64,000 nucleotides of DNA from Cryptomeria japonica (GCF_030272615.1 NC_081406.1:215691497-215755496), one strand, 5' to 3'; positions 44,477 to 57,003 are shown, counted from the stretch's first letter. A program made the numbers and translations. Notes: generated by a model not told the origin, from the letters alone.

Positions 44477-45372
44477 ATGGTGACTAACAGTTCAAGTTCA
44501 TCCAGTTCTTCTAGAGCTATCTTTCAAAGCGATGTTCTAAGGCTTGATGGAACAAATTATACAGTATGGGAGATTCAGATGGAAACTCATCTAAAATGTC
44601 TTGGCAAGGTGATTTTGCAAAAAACACAGAATGGTGTCACAACCTATAATCTGGGATATGACAATCCCCCTCTAGAAAACTTGGACAAGGAGCTTGAGAA
44701 TGATTGTAGAGCAAGAGAAGCCCTCTTGTGTGCACTTTCTGATCAACAAATAATGGGATTAACTGACAAATCATCTGGAAAGGCGATATGGGATAAGTTG
44801 GAGACTCTTAATGAAGGTGACCTTATAGTGAAGATTTCTAAACTTGATGGTTACTGGGTGAGATATGAAAACCCAAAGATAGAATAAGATGAAAGGATTA
44901 CTACATTCATGGAAAGGGTAAATGAGATTGTAATGGGAATTCAATGTTGTGGTGGAACTTTGAGCGAAGATGGAATTCTTTCTAAAGTTTTGAGAGCCCT
45001 ATAACCAGCTTATAAAATGAAAGCTACTATTATTAATGAGTTGAGAACAATGGGTAATACATCTGTCAATAGAGATACTTTGGTTGGGAAACTATCCGTT
45101 TTTGAGCTTGAAGAATTTGGACCTTCTGGAGATGTGAAGATTGAACCTTCTTTTCATGCATCTACATCTACAATTGGTAAGCAAGATTGGAAACCTTTGT
45201 ATGCAAAGGAATTAGAAGATATGAATAGAGAAGATGATGAGTTTGAGCAACATGAAGCACTATTTTCTAAAGAGTACCTAAAGGACCAGTAGGAAGTAAG
45301 TATGAACAAAAAACACCTTTTAGATGTTTTAGGTGTAATAAGATTCATAATTTTGCATCTAGATGTCCTTAA
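44477..45372 (+). pseudogene. gag: element C gag
   Basis: MVTNSSSSSSSSRAIF begins at 44477. The UBN2/copia gag signature follows: LRLDGTNYTVWEIQMETHLK, DCRAREALLCALSDQQIMGL, AIWDKLETLNEGD. Stops lie at 44885 (KIE*DERI) and about 45001. The frame reopens with KMKATIINELRTMGN and ends at 45290. A frameshift then reveals a zinc knuckle, CFRCNKIHNFASRC, in which the Gly-His pair is altered. Closest internal relative is element F (58691 onward). Confidence 0.85.
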
Positions 45373-47256
45373 AGGAATTCAAGATTTGAAGAAAGAGTTA
45401 GAAGATCATTTAAGCCTAACCTTGGATATCAAAACAAGTATAAGTACAAGAAAAATAGAGACAAATCATGCCATATAGTAGATGAGGAAGTCATTACTGA
45501 TTCTGATGATGAACCAGTAGAAGACGCTGCTATTGGTTCTGACAATGGGAAGGAATGAGTGTTCCTAGATATCAAAGAAGATGATATGGCACTAGAAGAT
45601 AATGTACCTGAAGAGAAGGAACTCGCTATTAAAATTGAAGACAAACATGAACTGGTAATTGACAACAGTTTTTCACATCATATGACTGGAGATAAAGGGA
45701 AGTTTCTATCTTTACAAGAATTTGATGGTGGTCTAGTTAGATTTGGAGATGATGAACCATGTATGATCAAAGGAAAAGGAACTATATCATTGGATGGTAA
45801 GAACAATACTGACAATGTCTATTATGTTGAAGTTTTAAGGTATAATTTTTTAAGTGTAGGACAATTGGTAGATAAGGGATTTCAATTACAGTTCAAGAAT
45901 GAAAAATGAAAAATGATTACCAGATCTAGTTTGGAGATTGCAATTGGTACATAGACAAAAGGTAATATATTTCATTTGAACTCTGGTGAGAAGACGTGTT
46001 TGATTACACAAATTGATGAGAGTTGGCTATGGCATAGAAGGTTATGTCATATGAATTTTGATTGCATTGTAATGATTAGTTCAACTAAGGAAGTTAGGGA
46101 TATAGCTAAGATTATGAAGCCCTATAATCCGATATGTAAAGAATGTCAAATGGGTAAACAGGTCAAAACCTGTTAGACAAGTATACAAGATAAATCAAAT
46201 GATGTTCTTGATCTTATTCATACTGATTTGTGTGGCCCTTCTAGAGTAAAATTTTTCAAGGTGATAGATTTTAATGCTAATCATTGATGATTATTCTAGA
46301 ATGATGTGGGTTACTTTTCTTAAGGAAAAATTTGAAGCATTTGAAAAATTTAAAATCTTTAAGGCTAAAGTGGAAACCAAGATAGGATTGAAGATTAAAT
46401 GTTTGAGGTCAGATCCTAGTGGAGAATTCACATCTGGTGAGTTTAACAACTTCTATGACAAGCATGGTATAAGAAGACAATTTTCTGCTTCCCGAACACC
46501 TCAATAGAATGGAGTTGTGGAAAGGAAGAACAAAACTATCTTGGATGCTACTAGAACAATGATGATGGAAGCTAGTCTACATCATATCTACTAGAGAGAA
46601 GCAATGAGTACAATGGTTTATACATTCAACATAGTACATATCAAAGGAGAAACTAGTAAGACACCTTATGAATTATAGTTTGGCAGTACACCAACAGTTA
46701 AGTATTTCAGGATTTTTGGTAGTAAATGTTATATCAGGAGAGATTATATAATTGGGAAATTTGACCCTAGATGTGATGAAGGCATATTTCTTGGCTATGC
46801 TAATGAAAGGAAAGCATTTAGATGCTATAACAAGAGATTGCAAATAATTATGGAGAGTGTTAATGTCAAATTAGATGAGCTGAACATAAGTCATTTAAGA
46901 GTTAATGAGAAGGATCCGGCAATAGAAATGATTATATCTAAACTGATAGCACCTTTATTGGAACAAAGTGTTGAACCAATTACTCCAGCAATATCAGAGA
47001 ATTCTATAGTAATAGAAGAATGGGAAAGAGGAACAGAAAGTCAGAGGACTCAGTAATGGAGACAAGTAAAGATAAATATTTGTTGAAAGATATGGAAGAA
47101 GAAATAGATTAGATTGAGAAAAATAACACATGGACCTTGGTTCCCCGGCCTAAAAATAAAAATGTTATTGGAACTAAATGGGTTTTTAGGAATAAATTGA
47201 ATGACGATGGTCAAGTTATAAGGAATAAGGCTAGATTGGTTTGTAAAGGATATTCT
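45373..47256 (+). pseudogene. pol: element C protease, integrase and start of RT
   Basis: The protease core reads VIDNSFSHHMTGDKGKF (DSGCS in relatives), so Gly and Cys are lost. GKGTISLDGKNNT and FLSVGQLVDKG follow. The pre-integrase motif is LWHRRLCHMNFD (about 46030). Integrase shows LIHTDLCGP, a frameshift near 46255, then RSDPSGEF (Arg to Pro and Gly to Ser next to the Asp) and VVERKNK. Stops at Trp and Gln positions are frequent (46174, 46505, 46591, 46676). The C-terminal FDPRCDEGIFLGYA and FRCYNKRLQ follow. RT begins at TWTLVPRPKNKNVIGTKWVF and stops at RLVCKGYS (47256), where the LTR of element D is inserted. Confidence 0.85.
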
Positions 47257-48135
47257 TGTTGGCATTATACACTTAGATGAGAATAGTTGATGTTGTCATT
47301 GATGGCAACCAACTAGTAACATGGTTCACAGGTTACACCGGCAACAAACATCATCTATCGACACTGACAGACACAACAAGATTATTCTCACTAGCACCCA
47401 GTCTACACCAACAAAAGATCTTACAAGCACTCTAAGATGACATGGAAATTATATTGTTTTGTATTGTAATTATATTATATAGCCAACATGATGTATTTTA
47501 CAGACTCATATATGTATGAGATCTTATAGGTCATTTTGTATGTCAGTAAATTATGAATGGTATGTAAGCAAAGTAAGGATATGTAATTAGGTAATGAAAA
47601 TGAGAGCCAATATCTATATATGCATTTTGATGTAATAATTTTATGAGTGAATAAGTGTAGAGAAGATCGAAGAAAGCTTTATGGTAGAGGTATTTGAGAG
47701 AGCTTAAATTGGTACTGAAACCAACATTATAGATGCTATTTTGAGCAATACATTGTCATTAGATTTAATCATCCAATTTTGTAGTCAGTGTGACTCTTTT
47801 TTATGATTGAGTAGTGAGCTCTAGGTTGTTGGCCTTCCTGCATGTGTAGGCACCTATTGTATAAGTAATATTTATTTCATTGGCCAGTGAGTAAATATTG
47901 TGGGTCACAAATCCCACTGAGGTTTTTCCCCTACTGAGTTTTCTAACCAAAAATATATGCATTATGGTGTGCATTGATGGTTATACTATTATTTCTTTTT
48001 ATTGCTTATTGCTTGTTTACCGGTACATTAATTTTGGTTGTAAAGTTGCAAACAAGTTTAAATATTTCAATTACTAGTTAGACACTGATTCACCCCCCCC
48101 TCTCTGTGTCTTTGGGATTGATCAAGTATATAACA
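47257..48135 (+). repeat. 5' LTR of element D (non-autonomous family)
   Basis: Starts TGTTGGCATTATACACTTAG inside the RT of C and ends GACACTGATTCACCCCCCCC...TATATAACA. Contains TTGTCATTGATGGCAAC at 47293-47309. The 3' half matches the LTRs of E. A PBS follows. Possible TSD is attct (47252-47256); the other side is outside the window. Confidence 0.88.
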
Positions 48136-48136
48136 A

Positions 48137-48149
48137 TTGGTATTAGAGC
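48137..48149 (+). other. primer-binding site of element D
   Basis: TTGGTATTAGAGC, one transition from the tRNA-iMet complement. Confidence 0.82.
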
Positions 48150-48207
48150 CTAGTCCTCTATTTGTAGAAGCCTAATAGCTTGAGGAAGATTCTAAAACCA
48201 GTACCAA

Positions 48208-49222
48208 TGGAAAGTTTGAGACAATAGTTGGAAGGAGCTTTTGAAGATTTTGATACAGAAAAATTGAAGAATATCAAACTGGAAGATGAACTTAAAACTA
48301 CTTAGGAATTTATCAAAGAACTTCAAGATAACCTGGTTATAGCAAAGAATAAGAGAAAAGAATTACATGTGCAATTGTAAAATCAAGATGGTGAAGAAAA
48401 AGAAACTCTCAGAGATTCCAGACAAATTGAGACAAGAAAACAGTAACATGAAGAATGAGATGCAAGATTTAACCATGAGACTATGCAAGGATATTGAAGA
48501 TAGAAAGAGGAATGAGGAAGATTTGGCCAGAAGACTTAATGAAAGATCAGATGAATCTCAAAGGCTTAGTTATGAAAATGATATGCTTAAAATAGATTTG
48601 ATTCACATGCAACATGATAATGAGGAACTTTTGAGACAAGTTAGCACTTTAGAAAGTGAGTTGGTCACTGCAAATGAATACAAAGACAAATTCAAGAAGA
48701 GTTCAGATAATCTGGATGATATGCTGAAAAGTTAGAAACCTGATGGAGAAACAATTGGACTTGGATTTGAACATGGAGAAAGTTTCAGGACTGCAAACAA
48801 TCATGATCACAACAAACCATTAAGGAAACCTAATGCTTATAAATTTAATGGGAAATGTTTTAATTGAAACAACTTTGGTCATAGAGAAAATCAGTGCAGA
48901 TTTAGGAATAATCAGAATACAAACTTACCCACTAGTCAATGTTCCAAACACAATAAAAATGGTCATAACTCAGACAATTGCAGAATGAATGTGAAATGCT
49001 ATGTTTGTGGTACATTTGGACATTTATCTAATCAATGCAGAACTCAAACCGGTCAAGGTTATGGAAAGGCTATTTAGAGAAACAATGTAACTTGTTCTGC
49101 ATGTAACAAGATTGGGCATATTGAAAAATTTTGTAGAAGAAAGACTATACCAGTGAACAATAAAGGATCTAATAAAAAAGGCAAAGAGAAGGTGACTCAA
49201 AATCAAGAAATAATTTTCTAAA
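48208..49222 (+). pseudogene. element D ORF1: coiled-coil/zinc-knuckle gag remnant
   Basis: Starts MESLRQ close to the PBS with no UBN2 capsid-like domain. It goes straight into a Lys/Glu-rich coiled coil (RLNERSDESQRLSYENDMLK, LIHMQHDNEELLRQVSTLES), then the gag linker LDDMLKS...GLGFEHGESF seen in copia gag. Four zinc knuckles follow: CFN.NNFGHRENQC, CSKHNKNGHNSDNC, CYVCGTFGHLSNQC and CSACNKIGHIEKFC. Several stops and a frame change break it. It aligns with ORF1 of E (55070-56144). It is likely RNA-binding; what remains is a gag without the assembly domain. Confidence 0.78.
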
Positions 49223-49626
49223 CAAGGGATTAGAAAGAGAGACCAGAGAGGAGATGAATGTGTCACTGCACCAACAAAATAGGGTAATCTTGCACAAGCA
49301 GGAGATTATTCATCTAACTAAGGAATAATCCTTAGGGGCAAGGAAACAAATTGAAAATCATGCATTTACCCTTGGTTGATGGTAAGAAGTTATATTTCTT
49401 CTTTACCGGAAGATAGGTGGATTTTTTCAATTCACTAGCGAAGCATTTATTGTGGTTGTAAGTCAATTTTTGGTTATAAAGGAATTGTAACCTCTCTTTT
49501 TAATTCACCAAGCATCCAAAAATTCAAAGAGAGAAAAATTGAGCAAAGGCATTCTAAAGGTGAAGCAAAAAAGGTCTTTTTAGAGCATTCAAGGATTTCA
49601 TAGTTAAAAGGTATTTATCTTTCACA
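49223..49626 (+). other. spacer between ORF1 and ORF2 of D
   Basis: About 400 bp without a convincing frame. The matching spacer in E is 54729-55069. It ends with a short leader before the ATG at 49627. Confidence 0.6.
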
Positions 49627-50276
49627 ATGGCATCTTCATCTTCTATTCCCAAATTCCTAGCAAACCCTACCATTATGGGAAACATTAAATGACCTAGACC
49701 CATTTTTAAGATCATTCCTAAGATTGAAAAATAGGATGATTCTATTGGTGCATTTTCTAAAATTCTGAAGGGAGTCATGTTTACTGAAAACCCTAGGGCA
49801 TACATACATTGCAACATAGAAAGTTTAGAATCTGAAGATTTGATGAACATGTATATGAATGTAATCACTGACAAGAATGGGATAGTGAAATTGGAACATA
49901 AGGTAGTTGAGGATTTAGGTTTCATAAACATCCTCCATATGCCAGAATTCTCAAATGAAGTCATCTGCTATGTCCTTAGCAGGGTTCACGAAGAATTTAT
50001 GTGGTTGGACTCAATATTTAAGATTACCAAGAAATCTATTAAAGTTGTTATTAGTTTACCATCCACCGATTCTAGACCTGACAAGAAGAAGAAAATCACT
50101 AACAAGGAAGTTATGAGCTTAACTAGAGCTACATATGACAACCAGTCACTTAGGGTCAATGACATAAAGGATAAAAATGTTAAATTTCCTAGTATGATAA
50201 TTGCATATAAAGTTGGTCATACAAATAGGTTGAATTCTGTGTCAATTTCATGCATTCATAGTGTACGTGAGATGAC
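49627..50276 (+). pseudogene. element D ORF2, N-terminal part (unrecognised protein)
   Basis: ATG at 49627 (MASSSSIPKFLANPTIMGNI) aligns with the start of E ORF2 at 54728. Stops at 49690 and 49735, then open to 50276. Conserved with E: PRPIFKIIPKI, NIKLEH/GIVKLEHKVVEDLGF, VLSRVH, LDSIFKITK, SLRVNDIKDKNVKFPSMII, HTNRLNSVS. The frame is cut by insertion of E at 50277 and resumes at 57004. No known domain is recognised. It is a soluble-looking protein without an obvious membrane segment. Confidence 0.75.
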
Positions 50277-51051
50277 TGTTAGGATTCCCAAAGATACTAA
50301 GGGGGGGGGTGGTGAATCAGTATCTGACCGATAAAAGAATCTTCTTGAATTGTAACATGAAAAGCATTTCAAAACTATGTACCGGTAAACAAAAATTAAT
50401 GCAGTAAATAAGAACAACAACCACAACATGAAAAGCACACCATAACATAGTATTTTTAATGAGGAAACCTGATGTGGGAAAAACCTTGGTGGGATTTATG
50501 ACCCACAATATTCACTTACTGGCCAATCAGGGAATATTACTATTTACAATAGGGGCCTGCACATGCAGGAAGGCCAACTACCTAGAGCTCACTGCTCAGC
50601 TACAAAATAAAGTCTCATTGACTTAGAAAATTGGATTATACAAATCCAATGTCATGTACTACTTCAGATCAACATCTACTATGCCAAATTCAGTACCGGT
50701 TTAAGCTTTGTAATATTCATAAACCCTTATCCAATATCTGCCTTACAATTCGCATATTAGGTGTGCATTAATTCTTCTATCCATATCTACTAAATGTTCT
50801 ACAATGATCTCATACTTATATGAGTCATATTACAATCCACCATGTCGGCTTACAAAAGATTTTACAATTAAATACAAAATTCATGTTGGCCATGGTGTCA
50901 GTGATCAATCTTTTTGGTGTCGGTGAACTGTGTGTCAGTCTAGAGTCTGTTGGTGTCGATGCCTACTGGTATCACATGATTGTAAGGTTTCAATCAATGA
51001 AAATACCTTCAATCACATACAATTTCTCATTGGAGTGTGCATTTTCCAACA
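50277..51051 (-). repeat. 3' LTR of element E
   Basis: On the minus strand TGTTGGAAAATGCACACTCC (51051) to CTTTGGGAATCCTAACA (50277), 775 bp. It matches 56216-57003, with scattered mostly transition differences. Confidence 0.9.
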
Positions 51052-51077
51052 ATCTCCCCCTTTGGCATTGATGGCAA
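51052..51077 (-). other. polypurine tract and inverted-repeat arm of E
   Basis: On the minus strand GTTGCCATCAATGCCAAAGG continues GGGAGAT into the LTR. The tract AAAGGGGGAGA is the PPT. GTTGCCATCAATG is the exact complement of CATTGATGGCAAC inside the E 5' LTR and the D LTR. A second purine tract, TCAAAGGGGGAGTAG, lies at about 51226-51240. Confidence 0.78.
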
Positions 51078-51257
51078 CACTCATGAGAAAAATCAAAACT
51101 GTATATCCAAAAATGTTATCCAAAAATGATTTGCCAAAATTGTCTTACGAAAACTGTGTTATCAAAAAAGTGTGCTCCCCATGAGCTGATGATGTCTTTC
51201 TTTTGATCATTTTTCTCATCTCCACTACTCCCCCTTTGACATCAATGACAAAGGTTG

Positions 51258-54200
51258 TCATTCACTGTCAGTGGAGTGTGGTTCCTGCCTAGATCCTTGT
51301 AATAGGTGGGTTACAATCTGGAAAAGGTCTGCCAATACCAAATTTAGACTGTCGCTGAACCTTTTGCTATCCTTTAATGCCACTTCTATTCTCTGAACTA
51401 TACCAGTGAGTATGTGCATTTTCTCTTCTGGTGTCTTAAGTCTGGGAACCAGAGCCTCAGAAATCTCTTTTCTCAAAGAAATGAGGTAATCTAGTTTAGG
51501 ACCTAGTTTGCATTTTAAGTTCTTTGCCTTAACCTTTATCTTTTCTTTATCTTTTTCTAACTTCTCAATTTTCTCTTCAAGATCTGCAATGTTCTTTTCA
51601 ATTTCCAAAAATGAATCTAATGTTCCTATTAAGTTGTCAACAATATTGTTGATTTTTTCTTGTTCTTTTTTGATCTCTGAATCTATGTCCTCTGTCAAAA
51701 TATTAGTTTTACAGGTATCTTTGTATAGTTTCTTAAAATCCAAAATTGTTTCTCCTAGTGCCGGTAATAAGGTTTCCATCTTCTCCTTATTCTTCTTCAC
51801 TATTTCCTCAAAGAATTTTTCTTTCTCCTTATTCATTCTCTCTTTGAGTGTGTCTTCATTTATCTGATCAACTATCAAAATGTTAGTGGTGATGTATTTA
51901 GACAATGTGTCTAGTTGAGCTAAAAAATATTTATTGTCCACAATGCACTTGGGTGCTATCAATTTAAGAATATGAATTGTGTCATCAATAGTCTTGTAGG
52001 CTTGTGCATTACACTAGGTGATTTTCTTAATAGAATCTAATAATACTTTTGTTACATTTGTTGGTCTGAATTCTGCCATTGAAGTACCAAATGTCTACCC
52101 AACTGTTTTCACAATCTCCATGCTACCGGTTGTAGTAATAACTTTGCTTGTTTTGACCTCTGGTAGGTCAGTTTGTGTTTGCATTTCTACTAGCAAAGGT
52201 TTAGGCTTTTCAGTTGTTGCTGGTGGCACTATCTCAGTGTGAACCTATACATCAACCTGTTGGTGTTTCTATTTCTCAAACTATGCCTCAAAGGGTTTCT
52301 CTATGCTCTCTACTGCCAGTTTTTCTGATGAAGTCTTAGTATGCACTGTCGGTTTCTCAGTATGCACCTCTGCATTGTCCATTGCCAGTTTTCCTGATTG
52401 TTTCTCAATTTTATCTAATGGTGCTTTTGATGGTTTCCCAGTGGTGTCCTCTGTCGGTTCCTCTGTCTGAGTAGGTTTTTATGTGCTTATATTTATAGTA
52501 TCACTAACCCCAATCTCAACATCTGCAGTTAGTGACTCAGTAGCCACATCTTTCTTCTTATCCTCAGTGGTCTCTTTGTCCACCACAATGTTTACCTCTT
52601 GGGTGTCTATATTCATAGTGTACAAAATTTCAGACTCAGGATTTGTATCCTCTTGAGGAGTCTCCATACTCTCTGTAGCCGGTTGTGTGTCAATGGTTTC
52701 TACCGGTGGAGTATTAGAAGGAGGTGGGGGTAAGTTATCAGTTATTTTTAGGCTTGGAGGTCCACCTACCTTACCTTTCCCTTTATCCCTATTCTTTTGA
52801 TAGACTCTGATAGTCTTAGGTCTTTTGAGTTCTTCCTATTTCTCCTTTTCAACAAAGAATGTGTCCCATTGATCCACAGTCTCTTCTGAAATTTCATTCA
52901 CTCTTCTTGCCATAAGTGCAACATGTCGGTGACCAGTTGGCCTCACTAATTAATTGATCTATCTCTTTAGGTGAGTTTACTATGTGCACTGCAAGTAATT
53001 TTTCTATTTTTATCTTTTTTTCTAGCTCAACAATAGCTACCCTTCTAGCTTCTAGTCTCCTATATAAATCATCGGGTATATCATCAACAATTTCCATCAA
53101 AAATTTCTTGTATATGTTTAGTGTAAGATTACACTATTCTCTACACTCTCTTTATCATCATTGGAAAGTGTATATTACAGTTTGCTAATATTTTTCAATT
53201 TTACATCTTCTATTATTTCACTTAGAAGTTTGTCCAATGGACCAATAACCTATTTTACCTTCTTTTCCTTTGGAGTTAAGTTCTTAATTGGAGGCCTAGC
53301 TGCCTATTGCTTTTGTCTTGTTCTTCTAGGTGTGGGTGAGGGTACCAGTAAGGGTTTTTGTTTCCTTTCTACCCTTTTGAATACCACTAGTATATCACTT
53401 TCAGAAGAAGTTGCAACCGGTGAAAGATGAGCTTCCAATTGAAGTCCTTCCAACTCACTTTCCTTGATACTAGTTTTGCTCAGTATATCTTCTTTAATAG
53501 CTTTAGCTTGTCTAGTTCCCTTCCTCACTGTTTGTTCAACTTTCTTAACTCTTTTCTTAGACCAAATGCCACTCTCAATTATTTTTGCATTGCCAAAGAC
53601 TTTCTTAGATGGTTCCTTTGGTTCTTCAAGGAGGGCTTTTGCATAAGTTTCAATGATGTTATCATTTGTTTCATATCCCATTTCAGTTACCTAGATAGTC
53701 CTAGGGACAATTGCCTCCATCCAAATTTCATCTTTCTTAATTACAAAACATATTTCCTTTTGATATTTATCTACAATTGCCTAAGATAGCCTTATTCTTA
53801 TCTTCATTTGAGCCTTCAGTGCTTGAAAATGTTCATTTATATTTTTCTCTCTGTTTTCTCCCATGTTGTTTAATGTGTCCAATAGTTGCTTTCCTATTAG
53901 TATATCAAAGCCAAAGTCTTTTCTACCAATACTGGGTACTTCCTTAGTAATGTACAGCATCAAACATACAAGCAAATTTACAAATCTGAAAGTTCCTTTC
54001 TTATCTCCTTTGATCTTCTTTAGATTGTCTATCAATTCATCTTTAAGCCATTCACACACATCTATTCTTGCATCATCATTCACCATGTCATATGCACTTT
54101 TAATACATAGGTTGGATACTGAGTTTAACCTATTAGCATGTGTGGCCTTATAGCCAAGGATCATACTAAAAAATCTAACATTTATGTCTTTTACATCATT

Positions 54201-54728
54201 GACTCTAAGTGATCTCTTGTCAAATGTTGCATCGGTTAGGTCCATTACTATGTCATTAGAGACCTTTTTAGTTCTCTCAGGCCTGCTACCGATGCAAGGT
54301 AACCCTGTTACTGCCTTAACTGCTTCTTTGGTGATCTTATGGATGGAATCCAACTAGAAGAATTTGCCATGGACTCTGCTTAGCACAATCCATATAACAT
54401 TCTTGGGAAAATCTGAGACACTAAGGATTTCAGTAAAACCTAGGGTTTCCACTATCTTATGTTCTAGTTTGATATTTCCAATTACATCACAAATCATAGT
54501 CCTATACATGTTCTTGATTTCATCATCTCCTAATTCCTCTATATGACAATCTATGTAAATCCTAGGATCCTCTGCATAAACTACTCCCTTAGGTATTTTT
54601 GAGAATACACCTAGGGTATCATCTTTCTTCGCTATTTTGGGAACAAGTTTGAATATGGGTCTAGGGCACTTGATAACCTCAATCATAGTAGGTTTTTCTA
54701 TAAATTCAAGTGTGGATGAGGAAGCCAT
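51258..54728 (-). pseudogene. element E ORF2: large unrecognised retroelement protein
   Basis: ATG at 54726-54728 (MASSSTLEFIEKPTMIEVIK), stop at 51258, about 1,157 codons, mostly in one frame. A middle part (53100-52894) reads in another. In-frame stops at 54354 (Trp), 53781 (Gln) and about 53682 (Trp) are each one transition from the codon seen in D. The N-terminal 350 residues are collinear with D ORF2: IKLEHKIVETLGF, ITKEAVKAVTGLP, RSLRVNDVKDINVRF, ARIDVCEWLKDELIDNL, NLLVCLMLYITKEVP, VFGNAKIIES. The middle is basic, then acidic Thr/Val/Glu-rich. The C-terminal 230 residues are strongly charged coiled coil (IADLEEKIEKLEKDKEKIKV). No catalytic motif is seen. It could act in particle assembly, RNA handling or helper recognition; that is inference. 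Confidence 0.75.
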
Positions 54729-55069
54729 AGTTATAAATACCTCAATCTGCCTTAAGGATGAACTGCTTGGATGATCTACTTCACTTTTTCGCTAAGGATT
54801 CCTTCGCTCAGAATTTTCACACTCTCAAAGATTTGAATGCTCAGTGAATGAAAAAGGAGCAAAAACACTTACTTTATAATGTTATTTTCTCCAACTACCA
54901 CATTTAATGCTTGCCAATTAAGTCAAACTTAACTCATCTGTCAGTAAAGAAGTAATTCAACTTCTTATCATCAACCGAGGGTAAATTAGCATGTTTTTAA
55001 TTTGTTGTCAAACCCCCAAAGGATTTTCCTTCAATTAGATGAAGGGTCTCTTGTCGGTGGAGTGATACT
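54729..55069 (-). other. spacer between ORF1 and ORF2 of E
   Basis: About 340 bp without a convincing frame, matching the D spacer. It could hold a second promoter or serve as a translation spacer; nothing specific is visible. Confidence 0.55.
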
Positions 55070-56144
55070 CTATTTAGCCTGTGGAGGAGTATTCCCATCA
55101 ACATTCTGATCTGACTTTCTGATCCATTGTTTTGAGAATTCTTGCTTTACCTCTTCAACTTTTTCTTTACCTTTCAAGCTAGGACCTTTGTTATTTGCCA
55201 GTGATGTCTTGCTTCTACAAAATTTTGCAATATGTCCAATCTTGTTACAAGTATAACAAGTCACATTGTTTATCTGAATAGCCTTCCCATATCCTATGTC
55301 AGTATGTGTTCTGCATTGACTAGATAAGTGTCCAAATCTTCCACAAACATAACATCTTACATTCATTCTACAATTTTTTGGAAATATGACCAACTTTGTT
55401 GCATTTAGAACATTCACCAGTGGGTGTATTAGTGTTCTGATAGTTTCTAGATCTACACTGATTTTCCATATGACCATACTTGTTATAGTTAAAGCATTTC
55501 CCATTAAATTTGTAAGCATTAGGTTTTCTTACCGGTTTGCTATGATCATGTTTGTTTACAGTACCAGAGCTTTCACCAACTTCAAAGCCAAGGCCATTTG
55601 TAACACCATTAGGTTTCTAATTTTTCAACATGTCATCAAGTTCCTTTGAACTTTTCTTGAATTTCTCCTTGTGTTGATTTGCAGTAGCCAATTCATTTTC
55701 CAAGAAATCCTTTTGTCTCATGAGTTCAGTTTTATCATGTTCTAAGTGAATTAGATCTATCTTTAGCATATCATTCATATGACTGAGTCTTAGATTTTCA
55801 TTTGCAGCATCATTGATTCTTCTAGTCAAGTCATCTTCATTCTTCTTTCTATCTTAAATTTCTTTACAAAATCTCATAGTCATATCCTACATCTCATTCT
55901 TCATTGTACTGATTTCTTGTCTCAGCTTGTTCACCAGATCATTGAGAGTTTCCTTTTCATCTTCATCATTTTGCATCTTTTCACAAAGTTCTCTTCTTTT
56001 ATTCCTTGCAATAGTGAAATTTTCTTGAAGTCCTTAAATGATATCCTGTGCAGCCTTCAGATCATCTTCAAGTTTGATATTCTTCACTTTTTCTGCATCA
56101 TAGTCTGAAAGAGCTGTTTCCAATTGCTTTCTCAATTTTTCCAT
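55070..56144 (-). pseudogene. element E ORF1: coiled-coil/zinc-knuckle gag remnant
   Basis: ATG at 56142-56144 (MEKLRKQLETALSDYDAEKV), close inside the PBS. The coiled coil continues for about 170 residues (LRLSHMNDMLKIDLIHLEHD, FLENELATANQHKEKFKKSS) with three stops, each explained by Gln to stop (C to T). The linker is LDDMLKN...GLGFEVGESS. Four zinc knuckles follow: CFNYNKYGHMENQC, CSKCNKVGHIS.NC, CYVCGRFGHLSSQC, CYTCNKIGHIAKFC. One extra A in an A-run near 55375 shifts the frame between knuckles two and three. The stop is at 55070. The UBN2 domain normally N-terminal in copia gag is absent, as in D. Confidence 0.8.
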
Positions 56145-56201
56145 CTCTTATGCTATCAAGATCTTCTTCAAGATGTTAGGATTTTGAAAATAGAAGACCA
56201 A

Positions 56202-56215
56202 GATCCTATACCAAT
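56202..56215 (-). other. primer-binding site of element E (degenerate)
   Basis: On the minus strand ATTGGTATAGGATC follows the 5' LTR end. It matches the first half of the tRNA-iMet type site (TTGGTAT) and diverges after it. Confidence 0.65.
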
Positions 56216-57003
56216 TGTTAGAATTCCCAAAGATACTGAGGGGGGGGGGTGAATCAGTATATGACCGGTAAAATAATCTTCTTGAATTGTAACATGAAAA
56301 GCATTTCAAAACTATGTACTGGTAAACAAAAATTAATGCAATAAATAAGAACAACAACCACAACATGAAAATCACACCATAACATAGTATTTTTAATGAG
56401 GAAACCCAGTGTGGGAAAAACCTCGGTGGGATTTGTAACCCACAATATTCGCTTACTAGCCAATAAGGGAATATTACTGTTTACAATAGGGGCCTGCACA
56501 TGCAGGATGGCCAAGTGCCTAGAGCTCATTGCTCAGTTACAAAATGAAGTCTCACTAACTTACAAAATTGGATTATACAAATCCAATGTCATGTACTACT
56601 TCAGATCAGCATCTACTATGCCAGATTTAGTACTGGTTTAAGCTTTGTAATATTCATAAACCCTTATCCAATATCTGCCTTACAATTCGCATATTAGGTG
56701 TGCATTAATTCTTCTATCCATATCTACTAGATTTTCTACAATGATCTCATACTTATATGAGTCATATTACAATCGGCCATGTCGGCTTACAAAATATTTT
56801 ACAATTAAATATAAAATACATTTATACAAAATTCCTATTGGCCATGGTGTCGGTGATCAATCTTTTCAGTGTCGGTGAACTGTGTGTCGGTGTAGAGTCT
56901 GCTGGTGTTGGTGCCTGCTGGTATCACATGATTGTAAGGTTGCCATCAATGACAATACCTTCAATCAACTACAATTTCTCATTGGAGTGTGCATTTTCCA
57001 AAA
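56216..57003 (-). repeat. 5' LTR of element E
   Basis: 788 bp, minus strand. The start reads TTTTGGAAAATGCACACTCC (TGTTGG mutated) and it ends GGGAATTCTAACA. It carries the intact inverted-repeat arm CATTGATGGCAAC (plus strand 56939-56951), which the 3' LTR has lost. Confidence 0.9.

Larger units (their letters stand above)
50277..57003 (-). mobile_element. non-autonomous LTR element E (same family as D), complete, minus strand
   Basis: On the minus strand: 5' LTR 57003-56216, PBS, ORF1 (gag remnant), ORF2 (about 1,157 codons), PPT, 3' LTR 51051-50277. Flanks are atgac (50272-50276) and atgat (57004-57008), a TSD with one mismatch. The element is 6.7 kb and holds no protease, integrase, RT or RNase H. 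It inserted into ORF2 of the related element D in opposite orientation. Removing it restores the D frame (VREM / INNAKIDICEW). Confidence 0.9.

Noticed and set aside
51508-51867. 119-codon plus-strand frame of Phe/Ser repeats
   Set aside because: Antisense of the Lys/Glu coiled coil of E ORF2.
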